Positions 22,401 through 33,624 of a stretch of DNA of 64,000 nt are shown here, one piece after another (positions within the stretch are counted from its first letter, which is position 1; each line of letters opens with the position of its first letter). The stretch lies in contig NC_088348.1 in assembly GCF_036884655.1 (NCBI RefSeq), positions 28,040,001 to 28,104,000 of the forward strand. Direction: 5' to 3'. Position numbers and translations under genes: made by a program. This DNA is from Musa acuminata AAA Group. Its lineage: Eukaryota; Streptophyta; Magnoliopsida; Zingiberales; Musaceae. Below the pieces are notes generated by a model, which worked only from the letters and a program-made list of their open reading frames with translations, was not told the DNA's origin and did no database searches.

Positions 22401-25400
22401 ACAAACGATCGCGCGTGTGCTGACTGCCCTCAACGCAGCCCCGCTAGGTCCCCCACGTTTGCATGCCAAGTGTTTCTATGAGTGCTTGTCCCGCTCTGAT
22501 ACCATCTATCACGGACTTAGCTGGTTTTGCCTAAGGTGTACGGTACCCTTGCGTGTCCGTCCGCAAAGGTCAGCCTCCTCGAAGCCTCCCATGGTCCCTT
22601 AGAACCCACAAAAGAGAGAACGGGATAGAGAAAACACCTCACTCGGGATCCACAAGCAAACATCTCCGAAAACACTTCATAGACAATGTAAATTACAAAC
22701 AGACTTTACAAGCTCTAAACAGTTGCACAACAAAGGGTCAAAATAGTCCATTACAGACCGAAAATCTCTCACAAGTGTCCACATGACATAACCTTTATTT
22801 ACATGCCTAAAGCGACCACCAAACTCAACTAAAATGGGACTATTAAGCCTTCGGTCATCCCTCTACAAGTTGTGCAAAGCATGAACATACCAAAAGACAC
22901 GGACATACATAAGCATTACATCAAACATCCTGTTTCGAAGTTTGTCCGTGACAGTCGTCTCAAACTATTTAATTGTCCTGTAGGAATATAGCTATCCCTT
23001 CCTTTAGGGGATGATGCTTTATCCTCAGACCAAGCAGCACTACTTCAATATTCTCAATCATTTAGTTGTAGTGAGTTACCACATATTTCCAGACATAATG
23101 ATTGCAGGAGATATTTTTGGTGTCCCATTTCATATGTTTAGCTCATGCATTGTCACTCCTGTTAACTAAGGAAAAATTATCTGGTCTATGATTTGTAAAC
23201 TTGCCCTGTATATAAAGTCTTGACGATGTTCCATTTCTTTGTAAGTCTAAAATTTTATTTCTAAGAGATTTACAGTGTCATCATTTTTTTTAAGAATTAT
23301 TCTACTTGATATTATCCTGTGCAGTTATTTAAAAGTAGGCATTTATAAGAATTTGCACATATGTGATTGAGCACATCATCTGAAATCTGCTACTTGAATA
23401 ACTTCATTAGTTATGATGTTTCTCATTCATGTTTCTCGTGTTAAGTATGTTTGTCTTGACTTTTCTCCCAGTACAGCCTAATACTTGTCATTGACCTTAA
23501 TTTTGTTAGTTTACCACTTCAAACATGCGTTTACATTAAAGATTTGCAGCTTGTGCTTGCAGGTCATGGAGAATGGCATATGTTACTTAATCTCACTAGA
23601 GGGACAGAAAACAGGGTTCTATGCAGATCAGCGTGAAAGTCGTCGACTGATTTCATCTATTTCAAGAGATCGGAGAGTCCTTGATGTTTGCTGTTATAGT
23701 GGTGGTTTCGCATTGAATGCATCATTTGGTGGTGCAAAGGATGTCATTGGTAAAATACTGTAAGCCCATAAACTTAATTGTGAATTCATATTGTTTGAAA
23801 GATGCTAAGCGTACTTGTACCATCTTAATTCTAGATGGATTAATTGACTTATACGAGTCTTTGTATCAATTAGTATTCATTTGTTTGTATGTAATGCCAC
23901 ATGTTACTGTTAAAATTGCTTCTTAAATAAAAGATAAGTTTAACTATATTAATCTGCTTGTTTTCAGGAATTGATTCATCATCACCTGCCTTGGAACTTG
24001 CAAAAGAGAACATCCAACTCAACAAATTGGATCCAGGAAGGATCTCATTTTTAAGAGAAGATGCAACAGAGTTCATGAAAGGTGCTGCTGCCAGAAATGA
24101 ATCATGGGATGTGGTAATTTTGGACCCTCCAAAATTAGCACCTCGAAGAAAGGTAATCTGAAATCTGTTGCTTGTTAATTTGCATGCAAGGAGGTAATTT
24201 CTGATAGTTCTAACTATGTGTACATCTGACCTGAACTTATAAGTGCCGATAAATGAGTTATCTAGCCATGGTACTTCATTGCAATTTAATCTTTCCATCT
24301 TACCAACATAGTGAAGAAGTGAAGTTATTTTGAAGTCACAAAACACACCTTGAGGTTTAACTTTTGTTTGACTTCATTAAGAAAAATCTAGTAAAATTCT
24401 TGAGAAAATGAGTGACAGACTATCACATCCCTTTGCAGTGAGATGGAGTAAATTCTCTTAGCAGATATTATATAATTGATGGAACATCACTTCATGTAGC
24501 CAGCAAGCCTCCTATACAGCCTATGCGCATGCATAGCTAGTGTGTTAAATTAGTAGCATTGGCTCATCTAGTCTGCATTTATGTGCATATTCACCTAATT
24601 CGAAGTTCTTGCAGGAAAAGCCTGCTTACTTGGCTTATATTTCGAATTAAATTACTTGAATTTTAGAACTTACTTTCTTTTCTCTTAGATATATATCTTG
24701 TATGGTTCCTAACAAAGTGTGTGAGCCCTGAAAAGTATCTACCAGTGTAACATATTTGACTGACATTTTCTTGACATTTAATATGATATGACGATCGGTT
24801 TTCTTATATTTCTTTTATCACTCCTGTCTCTCCCCTCTTTTTCTTCTAAAAGTTGAGTTCCTTGTAGGTGCTACAAAGTGCATCTGGCATGTACAGAAAT
24901 CTGAACTCATTGGCCATGCAAATCACAAAGAGAGGTGGTCTACTAATGACATGTTCATGTTCTGGAGCTATGACACAGAGTGGGTTGTTCCTGCGTGTTC
25001 TTCAGGCAAGTTACATCTTCAAGTATCATGCTTTTTCACATTACAAACATGATGGGAACATTCACCATTCACATGAGAGTCGATACTAGTGAATTTTGGT
25101 GCTTCATGATCAGGTTAATTACTACTAAGCTTTTCGATGTCGAGTTCCATTTACTTTAAACCATCTGGTAAAAACAACAGTCAGAAGCTACTTCGTTCAC
25201 CAAGTAAGCCATAACTATGACATAGAGTGTCTTGGATAACAAGTGAACCGATGATGTATAATTTGTTTGCACAACTAGAATTTGATTCATCCATGCAATC
25301 GATGAATCTTTTGTTTTGTTCAGGGTGCTGCATCGATGGCAGGGAGAAGAATCACAGTCTTGCGTCAAGCTGGCGTCGCATGCGACCATCCGATCGACCC

Positions 25401-25452
25401 CTCCTACCCGGAGGGTGCCTACCTCACCAACTTCTTGCTCCGCATCCTCTGA
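16460..25452 (+). CDS. PUA + Rossmann SAM-dependent methyltransferase, RlmI class (probable organellar rRNA m5C methyltransferase)
   Basis: Eight exons: 16460-16604, 16910-17135, 17250-17384, 17686-17908, 23563-23749, 23968-24152, 24868-25005, 25324-25452; 455 residues. The first 45 or so residues are basic and Ser/Ala-rich, like a transit peptide. An N-terminal PUA-type domain follows (KKGKTQVFKNGNPMVYSGAV). The C-terminal methyltransferase fold has motif I VLDVCCYSGGFAL, acidic motif II IGIDSS, motif IV DPPKLAPRR, and motif VI TCSCSG with the cysteine pattern of RNA m5C enzymes. Bacterial RlmI modifies 23S rRNA; an organelle rRNA target is inferred. The start chosen is ATG 16460; an in-frame ATG at 16316 is possible but adds sequence unlike a transit peptide and runs through the promoter. 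The junction after 25005 uses a GC donor. Intron 4 (5.65 kb) contains LTR element copy 2. Confidence 0.9.
18122..18831 (-). repeat. Left LTR of copy 2, interrupted by a MITE
   Basis: It is 710 bp; removing the insertion and its duplicated target restores 447 bp, the family LTR length. Confidence 0.88.
18499..18750. mobile_element. GGTACCG-rich MITE inserted in the LTR
   Basis: A 252-bp insertion flanked by tgcaaagcatg (18488-18498) and tgcaaagtatg (18751-18761), an 11-bp target duplication with one mismatch. The uninterrupted target is visible in the other LTRs of this family. It begins gtctgcagtaccgg and its end in reverse complement reads aggtccgtaatatcg, an imperfect inverted repeat. The body is packed with ggtaccg/cggtacc words. 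The 9-11-bp duplication suggests Mutator-type mobilisation. Related copies lie at 45632 and 54459. Confidence 0.7.
22493..22504 (-). other. Primer binding site (tRNA-iMet) of LTR element copy 2
   Basis: It is the same gctctgatacca word, two bases from the right LTR edge, as in copy 1. Confidence 0.9.
22507..22953 (-). repeat. Right LTR of copy 2
   Basis: It is 447 bp. Its outermost dinucleotide is TA in place of TG at 22507-22508, so the inverted terminus is no longer perfect. Confidence 0.88.
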
Positions 25453-26146
25453 GAAGACGGCAGAACGTCGATACGACGGTGACCGGTGACAGTTCTTCGT
25501 GGACGAGTTCTTCCTGCATCAACTTCTCCACCATGGTAGACGGGGCACATCGTACATCTTGCATTACACAGGTGCCATGCCATCACCATTTGCAGCACAA
25601 CAAGATCATTTATGGAGTGAAGGAAAAACTAGTCAGATACTCTGGATTTCACTGTAACTCTTCTGATCATTATATTAATCATCATCATCCTTATTTGTTT
25701 GCTGTAGTAACGAGCAAATCCATTTTTCTTTGTTGGCAAGGATGGCAAACTTATGTATAAGGTCGCAAGTCTCAGTTTGAATAGGCTCATTGTATGCAAA
25801 TAAAAAATATAGTTTTTTTTTATGTTCATAAAATTTTAAATATTGTAATTTAATTAATACTCATAATAAGTACGAATTTTATAATCCAATCTGATGAGAT
25901 AATCGATTCATTAATTTTAAGTCTAATTAATTAATTAATTAATTAATTAATTAATAATAATAATAATAATAATATCAAACTAATTTGCATAAATTCATTC
26001 ATAGTCATGTCAACGAAGCCAACGGCAAGGAAAAGCCCCGCAGAGAAGCTTAAGTGCATCCGTTCGTAGTATTTGATTTGGCCTCCCCATCCATCACCAC
26101 ATCGAGCTCGAACTTTATCCTTCCCCAACTTCTGTGCCGCCCATCG
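25453..26146. other. Intergenic region, methyltransferase 3' UTR to FBPase 5' UTR
   Basis: It holds the methyltransferase 3' UTR and AT-rich DNA. A short upstream ORF of 20 codons (ATG 26007, TAG 26067-26069) ends 77 bp before the FBPase ATG and would be a uORF if transcription starts upstream of 26007. No other gene is seen. Confidence 0.6.
25924..25974. repeat. (TTAA)n followed by (TAA)n microsatellite
   Basis: About 30 bp of taat/taatt repeats pass into about 20 bp of taa repeats. It is likely a polymorphic simple repeat. Confidence 0.9.
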
Positions 26147-29100
26147 ATGGAATCCCCCGCCCTCCTCCTCTCCCCTCCCGCCGCGAATCCGAACCACCCA
26201 CCGTCTTCTTTCTCCCCCCATCGCGTGCTTTGGCCGCCTCGCCGTAACCTCCGCCCCCTCGGCTGCAGCCTCTCCACCTCCAGCGGCCGCGCCACGAGGA
26301 GGCCGCCGCTCGGCTCCCCGAGGGTCGTCTCCGAGATGGCGTCTTCTACCGGCGGCGAGAGCTACACGACCCTGTTGGAGTACGTTGGGAAAGGAGGCGC
26401 CGATGTCGGGGACGACCTGGTGGTCCTGTTATGCCACCTCCAGTACGCCTGCAAGCGGATCGCCGCCTTGGTAGCGTCGCCCTTCAATGCCGAGCTCGGC
26501 CGCGACGGCGGAGGAGGTGTCCCGTCGTCATCGTCTTCTTCCAAGAGGGACGCGCCCAAGCCGCTCGACATCGTTTCGGTACCTCCCACTCCTCCTCCAT
26601 TTCTATCAATTCGGTTTGGTTTCCAAGATTCAATTTTTATTGGGAAAGTTCTCAAGAAACTTGATCTTTCAATCTCCTAAAACATGTTTTGGGAAACAAG
26701 TTTTATTTTGGATTAGATTGCCAAGAGAATAGCTTTAGACTTCGCAATGCTCGCTGTCTTCAGAAACAAAGCATCTTTGAAGATTAAAAAAATGGATGTT
26801 TCTTGAAACAAACAATGTTCAATTTTGTGAAGCAATTGGATGTTTCCTCCAAGATTGAAGCTTAGACAAGTCTGTATACAGTTTCCTAAGGGGGCTGTCA
26901 CGTCTTTATCCTGTACAAGTTTTTCTGTGCCACTTCTCTTTTGATTTCATAATTCACAGAACATGTAGTTAGTGAATGAAACATAAGTTATATATCACAG
27001 AATCTATTACCCCTTGGACAAAGAACATGTAGTTTCCTAAGTGAATGAAACATAAGTTTTATTCTCATAGCATATTTGAATCAGCAAATAACTATTACCC
27101 CTTGGACAAGAAGGTAACTAAATCAACTGATGAAAACTTTGTTTTTAGCATCCATACTTCTCTGGAGTTGAGATCATTATTTAGTGACTCTGTTCTTCTC
27201 TATACCATGACAAGTTGACAAATTTCCTTCATTGTCTTGGTCTCAACATCTAATGTTGTTTATCTTGAGTCCTTGCTTGAATTCCAGAAGAGTCACTTGA
27301 AAAGTGCCAGTCGATGGGTGTATAAAAGGTTGTACTAGATAAATGTGGGGAATGTGTGTGTTCCACAAATAGTTAACAAATTTGCATTATTTTCTACATA
27401 ACAACCCCTGTGAAGTGATGGGTTTGTGATCTTATTTTTATGGTAACTAGTTATTGATATACTTCATTATTTTGATATGGTTGTTAATTTTGACAAATGA
27501 TGGTGTGCAATTCATTTATAGATGTAACTTTTTGGCTGTGTTAGGGTTTGTGGTTAATGGGTTGAAGCATCCCAACTTAAAATCAAGTGACAAATGAAAC
27601 TGGATAATTCCTTATTCTGTTTAGTTTATGACCTAATTAACTACATGGAATATCTTGGTTAAGTCTATTTGAAGGAAGGATACTGAAAAATTGCACCTCT
27701 TAGTGGGTTATTTTAGCGGTGGCTATCTGGCTATCTGGTAGAAATAGTTTTGGCCAAATGAGTTTTATGTAAAGGTTAAAGGTAGGACGCAGGGAAGGAA
27801 ATTGATGGCCATTGGTACTACAAGAATAGAGTCAATTAGAATACCATTAATTGAAGTTTAAGTATTTATAATTAGAATAATTCCTCAGGCTAGTAATGAA
27901 GAAGATGAATTAAGGGCTCTACAAAAGTTTTGCAAGTCTTTCAAAACTTTTAAAAATGCTTTGCTTCCTAGGTAGGTTTGTTATGATAAACATAATTTGC
28001 ATTTAACCTTGTTTAGAATAACACAAATAATAGAGAATTCAAAAATGCTTCCTTGGTTTCCCAGATTTGAACTATCAGCTATATCTAAATGACTGGTTCA
28101 ATCTTTTCCAACATCGTACAGGATATTTCATCATGCTGTATCTGCCTTAAAGCTTGCTTTCTTTCTTTTGCAGAATGACATAATATTGGCCTCGCTTAGA
28201 AAATCTGGAAAAGTCGCAGTTATGGCATCAGAGGAAGATGATGTTCCAGTTTGGATAACCGATCACAGCCCATTCGTCGTCGTTGTCGATCCTTTAGATG
28301 GTTCTCGCAATATCGATGTGTCCATCCCAACTGGAACCATATTTGGAGTATACAATAGACTTGCTGAGTTAGACCATCTTCCCATAGAGGAGAAGGCACA
28401 GCTCAATTCTCTGCAGAGTGGAAAACGGCTTGTAGCTGCCGGTTACATCTTGTACTCATCCGCCACAATCTTTTGCATCAGCTTTGGTTCTGGCACGCAT
28501 GCTTTCATGTTGGATCACTCAACCGGAGAGTTTGTTCTTACACATCCATCAATTCAAGTTCCTCGCCGGGGTAAGATTATTTCTGTTTAATAGCTTAGAA
28601 AACTTTAGCCAAAGTGTCAAAATGCTCAACCTTGTTTGCTTTGTTACTTACTATTATTTGTGTTAGGATTTGAGAGAGGAAAACCCAAAACATTTTCATC
28701 TTTAACCTTCCACTCTTTCCATCTTTCTCTTTTTTGAGTTCAAGTTATAGATTTGACTAGGATTAATATGGTTTAATGATTTGAAGCATTTATTGTTTTC
28801 ATGACTGGCTTAATGCCTAAAAGCCAGTCGTAAAGATGGAAAACAAGTTTCATTTTTCACATCCACTCTATTCCATTTTTTCTGGTTGAGACCAAACAAA
28901 AGCAATCAATATCTTCCCGGATGTGCAAATTAAGAATCCAGATCATATCTTGGGGTTGTGTTTGTTCTCTCTATTTCATATCTGTACAAAGGACGATAGC
29001 TTCGGCACTTCAGGATTTTTTTTATTCTCAACACTCTGTTAACATCAACATAAAAATTGTTAGTTTCTTTTGATAAAAAATTTGCTCCTTGACTCTAACA

Positions 29101-29521
29101 GTTCGGCATGTTAATGTCAGGGCAGATATACTCTGTGAATGATGCACGTTACTTCGACTGGCCTGATGGGTTAAGGAGATACATCGACACAGTTCGACAA
29201 GGGAAGGGGCAGTTCCCCAAGAAGTACTCGGCTCGCTATGTCTGCTCACTGGTTGCTGATTTCCATCGCACGCTCATATACGGTGGTGTGGTGATGAACC
29301 CAAGAGATCATCTTCGCCTGGTTTACGAAGCCAACCCTCTTAGTTTCCTCATTGAACATGCTGGTGGTAGAGGCTCCGATGGCAAAACCAGGATCCTATC
29401 GATTCAGCCAGTTGAGCTGCATCAAAGGCTTCCACTCTTCCTGGGGAGCGTGGAGGATATGCATGAGTTAGAAAGCTATGACAGCATTCAGCAGAAGATT
29501 AATCCCGGGTATGATGTCTGA
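26147..29521 (+). CDS. cFBP2: Chloroplast fructose-1,6-bisphosphatase, second (non-redox) isoform
   Basis: Hydrolyses fructose 1,6-bisphosphate to fructose 6-phosphate. Three exons (26147-26578, 28174-28570, 29121-29521) give 409 residues. Residues 1-60 form a Ser/Pro/Arg-rich plastid transit peptide. The FBPase core follows: HLQYACKRIAALV, KPLDIVSNDIIL, the metal-binding VVDPLDGSRNID, SATIFCISFGSG, and the active-site signature RLVYEANPLSF. Between FGVYNRLAELDHL and RLVAAGYILY there is no cysteine-bearing loop, so the thioredoxin control known from the classical chloroplast enzyme should be absent, as described for the Arabidopsis At5g64380 type. The ATG lies in a GC-rich first exon, and the frame upstream is open but has only a GTG. 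Intron 1 (1.6 kb) and intron 2 (550 bp) hold nothing recognisable. Confidence 0.94.
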
Positions 29522-30954
29522 TGCTGATAGCTCATCGATATCGCGTTGTGTTTTCGGTATATTCACTGAAGGTTTTTTGTAAATGTTGTACACATGTGAA
29601 TTTGCAGTATGCAAATGAGTATCTCCTCGATGTTCTACGTTCTGAAGAACCTAACTCTATTGGCAATTCCTGCATTCTTTTATCGTTGTCTTGTCCCCAA
29701 TTATCTGATAATTAATTGAATATGTTACCCAAAAAATCTCTTACCATTGATTTTTTACGGAATGGCACCGTCGATACGAAGCATCCCTTTTTTTCACTTG
29801 TATAAAAATGTTTTTAATTATTCACTATTGTTATTCAAAAAAATTAATTTTGATATTAATTATTATAAATTTTTTATAAATAAAAAATCAATATAAATTA
29901 GATTAGAATCATGGCATATTAATTCTGTGAAATTTTGAGTTGATTTAGTGAAAATTGATCAAGTTACTCAGCTAAATTATATTTCATCAAAGAACTTATT
30001 CAAAAAGTTTATTAATTTTGATAATTAATATTATTAATTCTCACAGAATTTTAAAAAAAATATTAATAATCTTAAAATCAGATCCTATCAATATTTTATT
30101 TTTATTAGCAAATTATACTTAAGATTGAACTAAGCTACATTCAAATCAAAGTACCCATAAAAGAAAATCTCGATTTTGATAATTAATTAACATAAAATTT
30201 TATAAAGAATAATCAAAACAATACAAATCATCTATTGTTTTGATGGAAGTTTGAGCTGATTTATTGGAAGCTCACCAAGTTATATTCGATCAAACAATAT
30301 ATTAAAAAAAATAATTTTGATAAAAATTTTAAAAATAAAAAATAATTCTAATCACCATAAAATCTAGTGGTCTTATAGATGTTTAGGTTGGTTTAGTAGA
30401 AGCCGATAAAAATTAGACTCGTTAATAGTATTAGTTTAAAAAAAATAATTTTTAATAATGAATTATTATATTAAAAAAATAAAAAACATTAATCATCTAA
30501 TAATCATGTTCTAATTATAAAACTATCCAATTGCATTTGAAATCAAACTAAGCTATACTCGACTTACACAGAATTTATATTGCATTTGGTTAATAAAATT
30601 TTGATCATTTAAAAAAAGCTCACATAAAAACTAATACGTTTTAAAGCAAAATACCCAAATATAATTCTAATTTATCGCTCCCATTATATACACGTCTTAC
30701 AAATATTCCCCCACGCGATTCGGGTGTGAGCATTCAAGCACCTTAGAGAGAAGGACACCTGCCCGCCATGGAGCTTCGGCATGCAATGCAACGTGTCGCC
30801 GAACTCGTCGTCTTCCCGTCACCATCACCCCACCGTTCCTCTCACCAGAGTTCGTCCATGGATTCTGCTATAAAACGAACGAGTTTTGGGTTGCGGGAGC
30901 AGTTCTCGTTTACCTGGGAAGCTTGTTGAAGACGATTCAGGTGTAGGAAATCTT
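29522..30954. other. AT-rich intergenic region with degenerate repeats
   Basis: After the FBPase 3' UTR, from about 29800 to 30650, the DNA is very AT-rich. It contains loosely repeated sentences of the type 'gttgatttagtgaaaattgatcaagtta' (near 29939, 30251 and 30386), too diverged to give a fixed unit length. No coding potential is seen. The last 250 bp hold the LEA promoter. Confidence 0.55.
30791..30875 (+). promoter_or_regulatory. LEA gene promoter: ABRE-type ACGTGTC and TATAAAA box
   Basis: ACGTGTC (30791-30797) matches the ABRE core ACGTGKC bound by ABA-responsive bZIP factors. A TATAAAA box (30869-30875) lies 72 bp further on and about 80 bp before the LEA start codon. The pairing fits an ABA- or desiccation-induced LEA gene. 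Function is inferred from motif spacing only. Confidence 0.55.
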
Positions 30955-31553
30955 ATGGCAACCATGTTCGTAGGAGGACGCACCGGAATGTGCAGCAACA
31001 TGTTGGAAGCCATCCCTAACCCGTCCCTTCCTGCCCGCCCCGCATCCCTTAGACCAACCAGTTTCTGCTTCCAATCCGCCCGCGGATCCTCTCAGGTATA
31101 TTTCGATCCTTTTTCCTGTAACATCTATGTAGACTCAGCTCGTATGAGATGTATCCGCAGGCTTTTAAGAGAGCAGGGGATTACGGTGATGTGGTGGATA
31201 GAAATGCTAACAAAGCGAAGGAGTACGTGGAGAAGGTCGAGGCGATGGGAGACAGGACCAAGGAAGCAGCGAGCTCGATGACCGAGGCGGCAAAGGAGAA
31301 GGTGAAAGAGAAGGCCGACTCAGTGGCAGCGAGGGTGGAGGAGTCCGCAGATGCTGCACGCGAGAACGCGAAGGAAGGCGTGACCAAAGCCAAGGACGAG
31401 ACCAAGTTTATTGTAGAGAAGGCAAAGGACAAGACGGAGGAGGTGGCGGAGGCGGTGGGGGAGAAGGCGAAGCAGACGATGCAGTACGCATGGGAGGCAG
31501 CGAAGGAGACGACGCAGAAGATCAAGGGGACTGTGGTGGGGAAGGACGTGTGA
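30955..31553 (+). CDS. Late embryogenesis abundant protein (LEA_4 / group 3 type), probably organelle-targeted
   Basis: Two exons (30955-31095, 31161-31553) encode 177 residues. Exon 1 (47 residues) has Arg and Ser but only one acidic residue, and looks like a targeting peptide or hydrophobic leader. Exon 2 is a long, highly charged amphipathic helix region with loose 11-residue periodicity: repeated KAKDETK, EKAKDKTEEV and EKAKQTM blocks, plus AKEKVKEKADSV. It is Ala/Lys/Glu-rich with no cysteine. Proteins of this kind are disordered in water and fold on drying, protecting membranes and enzymes. The start was chosen because it is the first ATG after the TATAAAA box in this frame. The exact subcellular site is uncertain. 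Confidence 0.82.
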
Positions 31554-31849
31554 GGAGGCACGAGAGAGAGAGATCATTCGTCGAGTTTGTGTCTTTTCAC
31601 TACAAAGTATCACAATAATAAAATCTCATCATGCTTCGTTCCTTATTGTCGGAGAAGATTATTCATTGTTTCTGTTAGAGATGTATTTATGAGTCGTATT
31701 TTGCACCATATGGATTCCAGAATTCTTTTTATTATATTTTTTATTTTTTATTTTTAAATATATTTTTATTTTTAAATACTTTTATCGATTGTTGATAACG
31801 TCGTCCCGTATAAGAGTATGAGAATCAAGAGCTTATAAGTCCGTTAAGT

Positions 31850-32805
31850 CTTCTTTATCTTTAGAGGTATTTTATGAAGTTCACATGTTCTGAAATGATA
31901 AAATCATGTTGGTACTTTTATCGTTCAAAGTAAATAATTTCTCGCAAGCCTACGAGCCGCACTAATAATTATTCGACTAGATGATCCCTTATCAACTATA
32001 TATTTTTCTTATCAAGGATTTTGATATTTTTATTATTGATATTGAGTTTATTAATATAAATTAGATTATCAACTCATATTATCATTTATGAAATCCTTAG
32101 AGGTGTCTTGGAACTCACGAAAGGATAAAACGATGTAGGTACGCTCATCGTTCAAAGTAGATAATTTCTTGTTAGCTTACGAGTAGCACTAATAATTACC
32201 CAACCAAATGATCCCTGATCAACTATATATTTTTTTATCAAGGATTTTGACACATTATTGTTGATATTAAGTTATTAATATAAATTAAATTATCAACTAA
32301 ACAAAACCATATTATCATTTATGAAATACTATAAGTATCTTTTGGAGCTCACATGTTCTCAAAAGATAAAATCATGTTAGTACGCCCATCGTTTAAAATA
32401 GATAATTTATCGCGAGCCTACGAGCCACACTAATGGTCACCCGACTAAATGATCCCTTATCAACTATATATATATATATATTTATCAAGAGTTTGGACAC
32501 ATTATTATTGATGTTGAGTTATTAATGTAAATTAGATTATCAACTAAACAAAACTATATTATCATTTATGAAATTCTTAGAGGTATCGTTTAGAGCTTAC
32601 ATGCTATAAAAGGATAAAACTAGGTACGCACATCGTTCACAATTTCTCGCGAGCCTACGGCCGCACTAATGGTCACCCGATCAAATGATCCCTTATCAAC
32701 TATATATTTTTTTATCAAGGGTTTTGACACATTATTGTTGATACTAAGTTATTAATGTAAATTAGATTATCAACTAAACCAAACCATATTATCATTTATG
32801 AAATC
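31850..32805. repeat. Tandem array, about four units of 230-245 bp
   Basis: Units recur with the word tcgttcaaag or its variants at 31921, 32148, 32389 and 32633, and with atcatttatgaaat at 32081, 32314, 32561 and 32791. Each unit carries 'ctcgcgagcctacgagccgcactaat', 'gatcccttatcaactatatat', 'tatcaaggattttgaca' and 'ttagattatcaactaaac'. Units differ by small indels and substitutions and are not coding. The region lies between the LEA and NUP107 genes. Confidence 0.85.
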
Positions 32806-33356
32806 GATGAGTTTTGAGAAAAAGCTTTTAATTTTTTTTTTAAAAAATAGCTTTTATTTTCATAATTTTCTAAGAACTTTTTTTTTACCTAGATATCATT
32901 TTTTTCTCTCTCATTTTATATAGACAGTATAGTCTGAATCAGTCTAATTATATTGTTTTTACACGGTATTATAATGTTTCTAATAAAATATTATTAAAAT
33001 ATTGTAAAACTATACAAAAATATTGTGTTATAGTATTTTCTTAACATTATGTTACTATGACTGTCCAAAAATATTTTTGTTGACATTGCCAAAAATATTA
33101 TAACACAATGTAAAAATTCATAACATAATATTTTTATACTATACTGTGGTATTTTTATGATATTATTAAAAACACTATAACATAGTATAAAAATACTATA
33201 ATTAATGAGTATATTAAAAAATGACTAAATGTTAAATTAAAGGCATTTCAGATATTAGATAGAAAAGAGATGAGAATTTTGAAAACGAGAGATAATTCTC
33301 AGGAAAAACTAATAAAAAAACCTTTTTTGGAATTCGCCCTTAAAATTAACTTAAAG

Positions 33357-33389
<33 letters not shown>

Positions 33390-33397
33390 GTGTGTGT
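33357..33397. repeat. Compound (TA)n(TG)n microsatellite
   Basis: About 30 bp of at repeats are followed by about 11 bp of tg repeats, some 230 bp before the NUP107 start codon. Confidence 0.9.
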
Positions 33398-33480
33398 GAA
33401 ATGTTCGAAAAGTATTTGTACAAATCGGCTGGGCGATGGAGGACGCATTGATCCCTCTTAATGTATGTTTCAATCTCTCG

Positions 33481-33528
33481 TTTGGCGCTTTGCTATTGCA
33501 GAGGCGCCGGAGGGCTTTATTAGGGTTT
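33481..33528 (+). promoter_or_regulatory. NUP107 5' region: E2F-type site and telo-box
   Basis: TTTGGCGC (33481-33488) matches the E2F consensus TTTSSCGC. TTAGGGTTT (33520-33528) is a telo-box. Both lie 95-145 bp before the NUP107 ATG. The combination is known from plant genes expressed in dividing cells. No clear TATA box is visible. Confidence 0.45.
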
Positions 33529-33624
33529 TTGAGTTGAGCTCTTTCGGCGTGGTTTCTCTTCCCCCACCGAAACCGCTGATTCGTGGTCTGTAGTCGTCGG
33601 GGTCTAAAGCGCAAGTTCCTCGGA

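Larger units (their letters stand above)
18122..22953 (-). mobile_element. Non-autonomous LTR retrotransposon, copy 2 (same family as 3550-8063)
   Basis: It has the same architecture and minus orientation as copy 1 and is collinear with it end to end at high identity. The primer binding site gctctgatacca is at 22493-22504, and the polypurine tract (plus strand ttctcccccact) begins at 18832. It is flanked by GTCG on both sides (18118-18121 and 22954-22957), again a 4-bp target duplication. Its left LTR is enlarged by a 252-bp MITE plus an 11-bp duplication; its right LTR is 447 bp and begins TATC instead of TGTC. No gag or pol motif is readable. It sits antisense inside intron 4 of the methyltransferase gene. 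Confidence 0.9.

Noticed and set aside
23870..24346. 158-codon minus-strand ORF
   Set aside because: It runs antisense across exon 6 of the methyltransferase and its flanking introns, and has no recognisable domain.
31181..31613. 126- and 97-codon minus-strand ORFs over the LEA gene
   Set aside because: Complementary shadows of the repetitive Lys/Glu/Ala coding exon.
31850..32805. CRISPR-like interpretation of the regular repeats
   Set aside because: The units are 230-245 bp throughout with no short repeat/unique spacer pattern, and the genome is a plant's.
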